Below, one piece after another: positions 1-5,860 of a DNA stretch of 6,073 nt (position 1 is its first letter; each line of letters opens with the position of its first letter). Below the pieces are notes generated by a model. It was given only the letters and a program-made list of their open reading frames with translations, ran no database searches and had not been told where the DNA came from. The translations under genes were made by a program, and so were the position numbers. This stretch comes from Verrucomicrobiales bacterium (GTDB lineage: Bacteria > Verrucomicrobiota > Verrucomicrobiia > Verrucomicrobiales > V1-33), in the NCBI GenBank assembly GCA_023253575.1, contig JALRGB010000769.1:1-6073 (forward strand). The letters are read 5' to 3'.

Positions 1-51
1 TCCAAGGAATTTCTGGTGGCCACCCCGCCAGCTCCGGGCTATGCGAAAACT

Positions 52-666
52 ATGACACCGCTGCTCCTCGCCACCCATAACACCCACAAAACCGCCGAAG
101 TGCGGGCCATCCTGGGGACGGCATTCACCGTATCCGACCTGACTTCTTGGCCGGACGCCCCCGAACCAGAAGAGACCGGCGCCACTTTCTCCGAAAATGC
201 CGCCATCAAGGCCCTTGCCGCCTCAATACTGGCCGGCCCGGACACATGGGTTCTGGCCGATGACTCAGGATTGGAAGTCGACATCCTCGATGGAGCCCCG
301 GGTGTTTATTCCGCACGCTACAGCGGCCGCCACGGAGACAATGCCGGACACCGCACCAAACTGCTAGCCGAGCTCGCCCTCCTCAATGCCCGCGGCCATG
401 ACCGCCGCGCACGGTTTCGCTGCGTCCTCGCTCTCGCCAAAGCCGGAAACATCGTCGCCGAATTCGAAGGATCCGTCGAAGGACACATCGCCCCCACGGA
501 ACGCGGTACCGGCGGATTTGGATACGATCCGCTCTTCATCCCAGACGGAGCCTGCGCCAGCTTTGGCGAACTGCCCGAGACCACCAAAAATGAACTCAGC
601 CACCGCGCTCGCGCCCTCGCCGCATTCTCCGCTTGGTGGCCAGCGTCCTCCCCAAGTTGCCCATAA
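52..666 (+). CDS. rdgB: XTP/dITP diphosphatase (non-canonical purine NTP pyrophosphatase), RdgB/HAM1 family
   Basis: This cytosolic house-cleaning enzyme hydrolyses dITP, XTP and ITP to the monophosphate and pyrophosphate, keeping deaminated purines out of DNA and RNA. From the ATG at 52 the protein has 204 residues, normal for the family. Visible motifs are the N-terminal nucleotide-binding ATHNTHK (7-13), ETGATFSENA with K53 (41-53), the metal-binding ADDSGL (69-74), GAPGVYSARYSG (81-92), GTGGFGYDPLF (152-162) and the C-terminal KNELSHRARAL (179-189). The family normally begins just before the ATHN motif, which favours the ATG at 52. An in-frame GTG at 16 would add 12 residues and has a better Shine-Dalgarno (AAGGA, 4-8), so the start is not certain. 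A second frame open from the window edge ends with TGA at 53-55, making an ATGA overlap with this ATG. The gene converges on the polysaccharide genes and looks functionally unrelated to them. Confidence 0.95.
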   Translation: MTPLLLATHNTHKTAEVRAILGTAFTVSDLTSWPDAPEPEETGATFSENAAIKALAASILAGPDTWVLADDSGLEVDILDGAPGVYSARYSGRHGDNAGHRTKLLAELALLNARGHDRRARFRCVLALAKAGNIVAEFEGSVEGHIAPTERGTGGFGYDPLFIPDGACASFGELPETTKNELSHRARALAAFSAWWPASSPSCP

Positions 667-680
667 GCAGCCAAAAAAGC

Positions 681-711
681 CAAAAAAAGCCTAGGGTGTT
701 GGCCCTAGGCT
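681..711 (-). terminator. Intrinsic terminator ending the polysaccharide/exosortase transcript
   Basis: A perfect 9-bp inverted repeat, AGCCTAGGG (688-696) and CCCTAGGCT (703-711), encloses a 6-base loop. Read on the - strand, the stem is followed directly by a run of seven T (688-682, the first being the last stem base), then GGC and a second run of six T. This is the classic form of a Rho-independent terminator, 67 bases past the stop of the polysaccharide export gene. On the + strand the stem is preceded by A and followed by GGTTGCTG with no T run, so it should not act as a conventional terminator for rdgB. Confidence 0.88.
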
Positions 712-778
712 GGTTGCTGCAGTCAATGAACGAGGACAGGAAAGACCGGCTTGATCGCCAAGCCAACCCACCATCACC

Positions 779-1471
779 TCACTCTGGGACATGGATAATG
801 TCGCCGCCCTTGACGTAGACGACTTTAACGGGACGGCCTTTGACCGCATCCTTCATGTCGACGACTTCCGTCTGATACACATCACCGACCACGCGGATGA
901 CGCGTACTTTGGAAGGGTTAGCAAACTCGCTGAACCCGCCCGCCTCGAGAATCGCTTCCAAAAGCGTGGTGGGTTTGTCGAAAACGCGGCGGCCCGGAGA
1001 ATTGAGCTCTCCAGACAGAATCACCGCATCACTGCTGGTCACCAGCGTCACCATGACAGTTGGGTTCTGCAGTTGAGGCTTGTAAAGTTCTGAAATTTCC
1101 TGCTGCAACTGCGGCAGTGTTTTACCCGACGCTGTCGTCTCGCCCAAGAAGGCCAGAGAGATCTTACCGTCCGTGCGAATTTTCTGCGTGCTGTTGTACT
1201 CAGGAGCCGCCGCAAAAACGACGTTGATCGCATCACCCTCACGGAGAATCACCGGACTGCCAGCCGCCGCCCGCGAGACCGCCAAATCCAGCGAAGAAGA
1301 AGGTCCTTCATACGACTGACAGGCGCCGACAAATAAGGCCGTGACCGCAAGCAGGAAAGCCGGCAGACTGGAACCAGCCCAACCACGACACACCGCCCAT
1401 GCAGTGCGCCGCTGAGATTGAGGAACAGAGGAGGGAACAGACGGAGTGAAATCGTCACTGATGCGTTTCAT
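779..1471 (-). CDS. Wza-like polysaccharide biosynthesis/export lipoprotein (Poly_export plus SLBB)
   Basis: Outer-membrane polysaccharide export proteins of this family form or gate the channel through which capsule or exopolysaccharide leaves the cell. From the ATG at 1471 the protein has 230 residues. A hydrophobic stretch at about 35-50 ends in VGAC, a lipobox with Cys51 as the likely lipidated residue. A Poly_export domain follows at about 71-145, opening with the typical LREGDAINVVF and containing the IRTDGKISLAFLG segment. One SLBB-type beta-grasp segment spans about 148-228 (ILSGELNSPGRRVF, then LLEAILEAGGF), and the chain ends GGDIIHVPE. It is much shorter than Wza (about 380 residues) and lacks the C-terminal helix of the Wza pore, as small exosortase-locus versions often do. 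The region before the hydrophobic core is unusually long (about 34 residues). The frame stays open to a TTG at 1573 overlapping the exosortase stop, but that extension is low in complexity. No clear ribosome binding site precedes the ATG. The start is uncertain; the function is not. Confidence 0.88.
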   Translation of the reverse strand: MKRISDDFTPSVPSSVPQSQRRTAWAVCRGWAGSSLPAFLLAVTALFVGACQSYEGPSSSLDLAVSRAAAGSPVILREGDAINVVFAAAPEYNSTQKIRTDGKISLAFLGETTASGKTLPQLQQEISELYKPQLQNPTVMVTLVTSSDAVILSGELNSPGRRVFDKPTTLLEAILEAGGFSEFANPSKVRVIRVVGDVYQTEVVDMKDAVKGRPVKVVYVKGGDIIHVPE

Positions 1472-1562
1472 ATGCGGTGATGGTGGGGACGGTAGAGGAA
1501 GGGATAAAAAGCAGAATGGCAAGGACGTAATAGCCCGATAATTAAGAAAAACCGGAAATAAA

Positions 1563-2597
1563 CTACGAAGCAAGCGACTTTATAGCAGGTTTCTCGCCCC
1601 GCGTCACCGAAGAGGGTGGCGACTGGCTACAATTCATCTTGCGAAGCTCACCTCGACGCAAAAGCCACAAAAGTAGAAATAACGGACCCAGCGAAAGAGC
1701 AAAAAAGATAGGCCCGCCCCGATGGTGGATAAAACTATGAATCATGTGCGGCCCCACCTCCACACACAACCAGCTGATGACAAGAATTCTGAATCCGTTG
1801 CGCAACACTCCCAGCGGAATGATCAGGGCCACCAGAATCAACCGCCTCCAAGAGCTCCGAAGAAACATCTCCGCCGCCACCAGACTGGTGATAAAAAGAA
1901 TCCAGCTCGAACGAATACCGCTGCATTCCTCCGCAACTTCAATCGTAATAGTGGGTAGCCTGAAAAAATTGCCACTCCGCACATTCGGCAAACCTGTCAG
2001 ACTGAACATCCAGTCAGCCGCCTGGGCCGAGGCCAGTTGCGAGCCGGTTTCCATCCAATGGACCAGCCCGTCGGGCAAAGGAACCATAAACAGCAAAAAC
2101 AAGACTGGAAAGGCTGCCGATGCCATCCAGCCACGGCCTAAAAAAACAAAACCTGCCACCATCAACATGGCCACATACGCCATCGCATAACAAGCTAGCT
2201 GATCATTTAAACTCAGCGGGGCGGCCAGAGGAATCAACTTCCACACCACCCCAAGAGCCAGTACGCCCAGCGCCAGCGGCACCAAAGCCCAGACAGGCGA
2301 AGAGCTATACTGCGTGGCCAGCGAACGATAACGCAAGGCCAGCAAATACACCGAAACCACAGGGATAAGCACAATATGCGAATGCATGTCGACCCCGGCG
2401 GAATACTGCATCAACGCCACCAAGGGCTTGATAAAAACAACGGTCAACAAACCGATAAAACCCAGCAGCCACATCAAACGAGTGCGCTGCCCACCAGACA
2501 TGCCATGCCACTCCGCACTGACACGCGCCAAGAACGATGATTTCGAACGCGCCGAAGAAGGGGGCGTGGAGGCAGGGGGGGAGGGCATTAAGCTCAT
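1563..2597 (-). CDS. Exosortase/archaeosortase family protein (EpsH-like membrane transpeptidase)
   Basis: Exosortases are multi-pass inner-membrane cysteine proteases thought to cleave C-terminal PEP-CTERM-type sorting tails and transfer the protein to a surface acceptor. They usually sit beside exopolysaccharide genes. The 344-residue protein has a Pro/Ser-rich N-terminus (1-25) and several hydrophobic segments, at about 42-62, 74-90, 102-122, 137-154, 159-173, 231-246, 251-265 and 296-313. The three family signatures are present in order: VAEECSGIRSS (221-231, nucleophile Cys225), VLRNGFRILVI (264-274, the NxxR arginine being Arg270), and SFIHHRGGPIFF (288-299, catalytic His291 or His292). 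The tail after 315 is basic and Ser/Pro-rich. There is no fused EpsI domain. Which sorting-signal subtype it recognises cannot be told from the sequence. ATG at 2597 is chosen as the first in-frame ATG; a second lies three codons on, and no clear Shine-Dalgarno precedes either. Confidence 0.93.
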   Translation of the reverse strand: MSLMPSPPASTPPSSARSKSSFLARVSAEWHGMSGGQRTRLMWLLGFIGLLTVVFIKPLVALMQYSAGVDMHSHIVLIPVVSVYLLALRYRSLATQYSSSPVWALVPLALGVLALGVVWKLIPLAAPLSLNDQLACYAMAYVAMLMVAGFVFLGRGWMASAAFPVLFLLFMVPLPDGLVHWMETGSQLASAQAADWMFSLTGLPNVRSGNFFRLPTITIEVAEECSGIRSSWILFITSLVAAEMFLRSSWRRLILVALIIPLGVLRNGFRILVISWLCVEVGPHMIHSFIHHRGGPIFFALSLGPLFLLLWLLRRGELRKMNCSQSPPSSVTRGEKPAIKSLAS

Positions 2598-2687
2598 ATG
2601 AACAATTCAGTTATAGAAAATTATTTCTGACACCAGCACCATCACCGGAGCGGCACCACAGAGTTTACTCCGCTGACGCTTTAGTCC

Positions 2688-3398
2688 TTAATCCGCCGTG
2701 ACGACCGCACCACCGACCGCCGGATCATCGACAGGCTCAAAAAGCAGGCGTGCATATACATACGCCGCGGCCTCACTGATGACCGCCTTCACTCCTTCGC
2801 TGTATTTCCACCAGCGGGCTGATTCATAATCCGGATCCGGAATCGCCACAATGCCCACCGCCACCTGCGGACCAAACGCCTCTTCAAACATCAGCCTAGA
2901 ACGCCGACTATGCGGCCCCTCAGTCACCACATTCAGCGCCGCCACTACTCGCTTTTGATCCCGAAACCAATCGCGAAGCGCCACCGCGCTGGCATACGTC
3001 CGGTCCCGCTGCGACTCAAAAGTCGGCACCACCACCAACCGCTCATCTGGAATGCCGTAACCGCGCAAAATGCGGGCCGCCTCAGCCGCACAGGTGTCTT
3101 CAGCCAGCGACGAATCAAACGCCTCATCCGACGGTCCACCAGTGCAGTACAATATCATCCCAGGCTTTCCCACATAACGACTGGCCACATCCCGCAAGAT
3201 CGCCGGAGGAACCCATCCTTCCACCACCACCACCGGACTGTCCACCACCGACGTCACCGCCAGAAAATCATGAATACGCGACACCACCAGCGCCGCACTC
3301 AGCGCCGCCACCGCCGCCAGTAACAACCAGCCACGCCACGTCAACCCCCAGCGCTCACGCCTAGAAACCACCCCCATCGCTCTCAACACGCCAGCCAT
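2688..3398 (-). CDS. YdcF/SanA/ElyC-like DUF218 membrane-anchored protein
   Basis: The 236-residue protein has a basic N-terminus, one transmembrane segment at about 23-40, and then a single soluble domain that probably faces the periplasm. Features fitting the DUF218 (YdcF-like) fold are the strand VVVVEGWVPP (56-65), the CTGGPSDE turn (85-92), the FESQRDRTYASAVALRDWF stretch (127-145), VVTEGPHSRRSRLMFEEAFG (157-176) and the C-terminal RWWKYSEGVKAVISEAAAYVYAR (195-217). Relatives such as SanA and ElyC affect envelope integrity or lipid-carrier use, but no enzymatic activity is firmly known, so no reaction is assigned. Its ATG lies 3 bases after the galE stop and its ribosome binding site is inside the end of galE, so the two are probably translationally coupled. 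Its position between sugar-nucleotide genes and the exosortase suggests a part in assembling or attaching the surface polymer; this is inference. Confidence 0.8.
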   Translation of the reverse strand: MAGVLRAMGVVSRRERWGLTWRGWLLLAAVAALSAALVVSRIHDFLAVTSVVDSPVVVVEGWVPPAILRDVASRYVGKPGMILYCTGGPSDEAFDSSLAEDTCAAEAARILRGYGIPDERLVVVPTFESQRDRTYASAVALRDWFRDQKRVVAALNVVTEGPHSRRSRLMFEEAFGPQVAVGIVAIPDPDYESARWWKYSEGVKAVISEAAAYVYARLLFEPVDDPAVGGAVVTAD

Positions 3399-3401
3399 AG
3401 A

Positions 3402-4376
3402 CTATCCCTTTCCACCCCGGCTCCGCACCGCGGTATCCACAATCCCCTGTAAATCAGGAAACCGAAATCCGGAGGGGGTGCCGGAATCGGAAACAGCCGC
3501 CAACTCCGCAGGATCGCCCGCCCGCCGAGGATGAATCTCGGTCGGAACCGGCATGCCAGCAGCCCGGCCCACCGCTTCAACCACTTCGCGAACACTGTGG
3601 CCACGCCCAGTACCAAGGTTTCGAATGCGGCTGGCGCCTCCACCCAGCAACTCGCGCAAAGCCGCCACATGAGCATCGGCCAAATCGCTGACGTGAATAT
3701 AATCACGAATACACGTGCCGTCTGGCGTAGGGTAATCCGTGCCAAAAATCCGCAATGGCGGCCGCCTCCCCAGCGCCGCATCGATCGCCAGCGGAATCAA
3801 ATGCGTCTCGGGATCGTGTTCTTCACACAAATCGCCATCCGGATCGGCCCCAGCCGCATTAAAATACCGGAGAATCACGCTGCGCAAACCATGCGCATGG
3901 CCCGCATCACGGATCATCTGCTCTCCCATCAACTTGGTCCACCCGTAAGGATTGATCGGACGCTGCTCATGGCTGACAGGAATTGGAACTTCCGTGGGCG
4001 TCCCATACGTGGCACACGAACTGGAAAAAACGAGTGGCGGCACCCCAGCCTCAACCATGACCTCCAAAAGCGTCATCGTCGTCGCCACATTGTTGCGGTA
4101 ATACCGCAGCGGAACACCAACCGACTCGCCCACATACGCGCTCGCCGCAAAATGCAGCACCCCAGCAATCGAATAGTCGCCGAATACCCGACGCAATGCC
4201 TCCGCATCACCCACGTCACCTACCACCAGCGGCCCCCACTTCACCGCATGACGATGACCCATGCTCAAGTTGTCAAATACCACCGGCCGGAAACCAGCCG
4301 CCGCCAGCGCCTTGCACGCGTGAGAACCAATAAACCCAGCTCCCCCAGTCACTAAAATGACGTCTGATTCATTCAT
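3402..4376 (-). CDS. galE: UDP-glucose / UDP-N-acetylglucosamine 4-epimerase, GalE family
   Basis: This is a cytoplasmic NAD-dependent extended short-chain dehydrogenase that inverts C4 of a UDP-hexose. The 324-residue protein has the Rossmann motif TGGAGFIGSH (10-19), NAD-ribose binding around FDNLSMGHRHAV (34-45), LHFAASAYVGESV (74-86), the catalytic SSSCATYG stretch (118-125, Ser120), Tyr144 and Lys148 in NPYGWTK, the sugar-binding RYFNAAGADPDG (170-181), and GTCIRDYIHVSDLADAH (220-236). The ATG at 4376 is chosen because the motif begins right after it and AGGG lies 8 bases upstream. An in-frame TTG at 4427 would add 17 residues not expected in the family. The C-terminus after RRAGDPAEL (284-292) is short and lacks the usual final Trp-containing segment. 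Beside a WbpA-type dehydrogenase, the substrate may be UDP-GlcNAc or its uronic acid instead of UDP-Glc; sequence alone does not settle this. Confidence 0.92.
   Translation of the reverse strand: MNESDVILVTGGAGFIGSHACKALAAAGFRPVVFDNLSMGHRHAVKWGPLVVGDVGDAEALRRVFGDYSIAGVLHFAASAYVGESVGVPLRYYRNNVATTMTLLEVMVEAGVPPLVFSSSCATYGTPTEVPIPVSHEQRPINPYGWTKLMGEQMIRDAGHAHGLRSVILRYFNAAGADPDGDLCEEHDPETHLIPLAIDAALGRRPPLRIFGTDYPTPDGTCIRDYIHVSDLADAHVAALRELLGGGASRIRNLGTGRGHSVREVVEAVGRAAGMPVPTEIHPRRAGDPAELAAVSDSGTPSGFRFPDLQGIVDTAVRSRGGKG
3405..3413 (-). promoter_or_regulatory. Ribosome binding site of the DUF218 gene inside the galE end
   Basis: On the - strand GGAAAGGGA lies 6 bases before the ATG at 3398. It covers the last full codons of galE, immediately before the galE stop (TAG, 3404-3402). 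This purine run is one of the few good Shine-Dalgarno matches in the window. It supports both the chosen start and coupling of the DUF218 gene to galE. Confidence 0.65.
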
Positions 4377-4384
4377 AAACAGCA

Positions 4385-4388
4385 CCCT
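4385..4388 (-). promoter_or_regulatory. Probable ribosome binding site deciding the galE start
   Basis: AGGG on the - strand sits 8 bases before the ATG at 4376. It is a modest match, but with the Rossmann motif starting at residue 10 it favours this ATG over the TTG at 4427. Confidence 0.45.
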
Positions 4389-4445
4389 ACGCCAGAACGA
4401 CTCCCGGCAAGACAAGAAATAAGACAACTGCCTGGACCACCAGCA

Positions 4446-4477
4446 CCCGGAATCAATGCCCGGTCAAAGCTTCCGGG
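4446..4477. repeat. Inverted repeat in the dehydrogenase-galE gap
   Basis: CCCGGAA (4446-4452) and TTCCGGG (4471-4477) form a perfect 7-bp inverted repeat around an 18-base spacer that itself holds another CCCGG. It lies in the 136-base gap between the dehydrogenase stop and the galE ATG, the widest gap in the gene run. No T run follows on the - strand, so it is not an obvious terminator. It could be an mRNA hairpin, a palindromic protein site, or chance. Confidence 0.35.
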
Positions 4478-4512
4478 CCAACCGCCCGCCGTGCGAAATC
4501 TAGGACGCCAAG

Positions 4513-5808
4513 TCACGCTTTCATCACCTGCCCGGCCGCCGTAGGCACCGAAGCCATGGCGTTGCGCGTATCGACAATACAGGGAGCCCACGCCGCCAGC
4601 TCGTCGTAATTCACACACGCATGATTGGTCGAAATTAAGACCACGTCAAAACTGGAAACCGTCTCCTGATTCCACGGTACCGAAACAATACCCGCATACT
4701 GCGGGTGCTCCCGGGTTGGACGAATCACCGGCACATACGGGTCATGATATTCCAGTTCAGCCCCACGATCATTCAAAAGATCCATCAACAAATAGCTCGG
4801 TGACTCGCGCTCATCATCAACATTCGGTTTGTAAGCTAGTCCCAAAATCAAAATCCGGCTGCCTTTGACTGCCTTGCCATGATTATTGAGCGCGTCCGCC
4901 ACCCGATGCACGACATGCTCAGGCATTCGGGTATTTATCTCCCCCGCCAGCTCGATGAACCGCGTGTTTTGTCCAAATTCGCGCGCCTTCCACGTGAGAT
5001 AAAACGGATCAATAGGAATACAGTGCCCCCCCAGCCCCGGTCCAGGATAAAAAGCCATAAACCCGAAAGGTTTGGTCTTGGCCGCATTGATCACTTCCCA
5101 GACGTCGATTCCCATCGCCTCGTACACAACCTTCAACTCGTTGACGAGCGCGATATTCACACTGCGGAAAATGTTCTCTAGCAACTTGGTGGCTTCCGCC
5201 ACGCGGCATGAGGAAACCGGCACCAGCGTATCAATGGCCCGGCTGTACACCGCCTGCGCCTTCGCTAGACAGGCCGGCGTCAAACCGCCAATCACCTTCG
5301 GAACGACTTTTACCTTGCTCAAGTCATTGCCCGGATCCTCGCGCTCCGGCGAAAACGCCAGATGAAAATCCACACCGGCTTTCAGCCCGCTCCCCTGCTC
5401 CAGCTCCGCCAGCAAATCTTCGTCCGTAGTGCCAGGATAGGTCGTCGATTCCAACACCACCACCGTGCCCTTCGCTAAATACGGCGCCAGCGCTCGACCC
5501 GTCTCCAAAATGAAGGAAATGTCCGGCTCTCGGTTCTTGTTCAATGGCGTCGGCACACAGATAATCACCGCTCCAACCGTCGAAATCCGACGAAAATCAG
5601 TAGTCGCCTCCAGACGGCCCGACGCCGTCATCTCCGTAATCGCAGAGGATTCAATATGCTTGATATAACTGCGCCCGCTGCTCAAGGCCTCAACCTTCAA
5701 AGGATCAATGTCCACACCCAATACCGTCACCCCAGATCGGGCAAACTGAAGACATAAGGGGAGGCCTACATAACCTAGGCCAATTACTGCGATGGAATCA
5801 TTTGTCAT
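4513..5808 (-). CDS. wbpA: UDP-N-acetyl-D-glucosamine 6-dehydrogenase-like nucleotide sugar dehydrogenase (WbpA type)
   Basis: A cytoplasmic NAD-dependent four-electron dehydrogenase that oxidises C6 of a UDP-sugar to the carboxylate, giving a UDP-uronic acid for polysaccharide synthesis. The 431-residue length is normal. Motifs are the NAD-binding VIGLGYVGLPL (8-18), ICVPTPLN (83-90), ESTTYPGTT (120-128), FSPEREDPGN (152-161), Lys208 in the AEATKLLEN stretch (204-212), NELK (223-226), the catalytic GGHCIPIDPFY (260-270, nucleophile Cys263, Asp267), and the C-terminal domain with ILGLAYKPNVDDERESP (321-337) and YHDPYVP (354-360). SPEREDPGN and the TKPFGFMAFYPGPG segment (245-258) match the WbpA group better than UDP-glucose dehydrogenase, but substrate is inferred. 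ATG at 5808 is chosen because the Rossmann motif follows at once. A 73-residue upstream extension would overlap rmlD in another frame and is rejected. No clear ribosome binding site is seen. Confidence 0.92.
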   Translation of the reverse strand: MTNDSIAVIGLGYVGLPLCLQFARSGVTVLGVDIDPLKVEALSSGRSYIKHIESSAITEMTASGRLEATTDFRRISTVGAVIICVPTPLNKNREPDISFILETGRALAPYLAKGTVVVLESTTYPGTTDEDLLAELEQGSGLKAGVDFHLAFSPEREDPGNDLSKVKVVPKVIGGLTPACLAKAQAVYSRAIDTLVPVSSCRVAEATKLLENIFRSVNIALVNELKVVYEAMGIDVWEVINAAKTKPFGFMAFYPGPGLGGHCIPIDPFYLTWKAREFGQNTRFIELAGEINTRMPEHVVHRVADALNNHGKAVKGSRILILGLAYKPNVDDERESPSYLLMDLLNDRGAELEYHDPYVPVIRPTREHPQYAGIVSVPWNQETVSSFDVVLISTNHACVNYDELAAWAPCIVDTRNAMASVPTAAGQVMKA

Positions 5809-5860
5809 AAAATAAAGAGCGATTAAACACCTGGTCGCGAACGAAACATCAAAAACAGGC

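Noticed and set aside
318..683. Open frames antisense or out of frame to rdgB
   Set aside because: They overlap a clearly conserved gene and show no domain or independent start signal.
681..711. Bidirectional terminator serving rdgB as well
   Set aside because: On the + strand no T run follows the stem. The A run precedes it, so conventional intrinsic termination is supported only for the - strand.
748..764. Small hairpin GGCTTG/CAAGCC just past the export gene stop
   Set aside because: It has only a 6-bp stem and a weak T content after it on the - strand. The strong terminator at 681-711 accounts for termination.
3531..4355. Long + strand open frame (274 codons) antisense to galE
   Set aside because: Its translation is Arg/His/Pro-rich with no recognisable domain, and the opposite strand encodes a fully conserved GalE. 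It is a composition shadow.
4377..4427. TTG start extending GalE by 17 residues
   Set aside because: The ATG at 4376 has a usable ribosome binding site and places the nucleotide-binding motif at the usual distance.
5809..5860. Promoter-like TTGATG and TTTAAT in the rmlD-dehydrogenase gap
   Set aside because: The spacing is about 19 bases and the -35 match is poor, so it is no better than chance in an A/T-rich gap.
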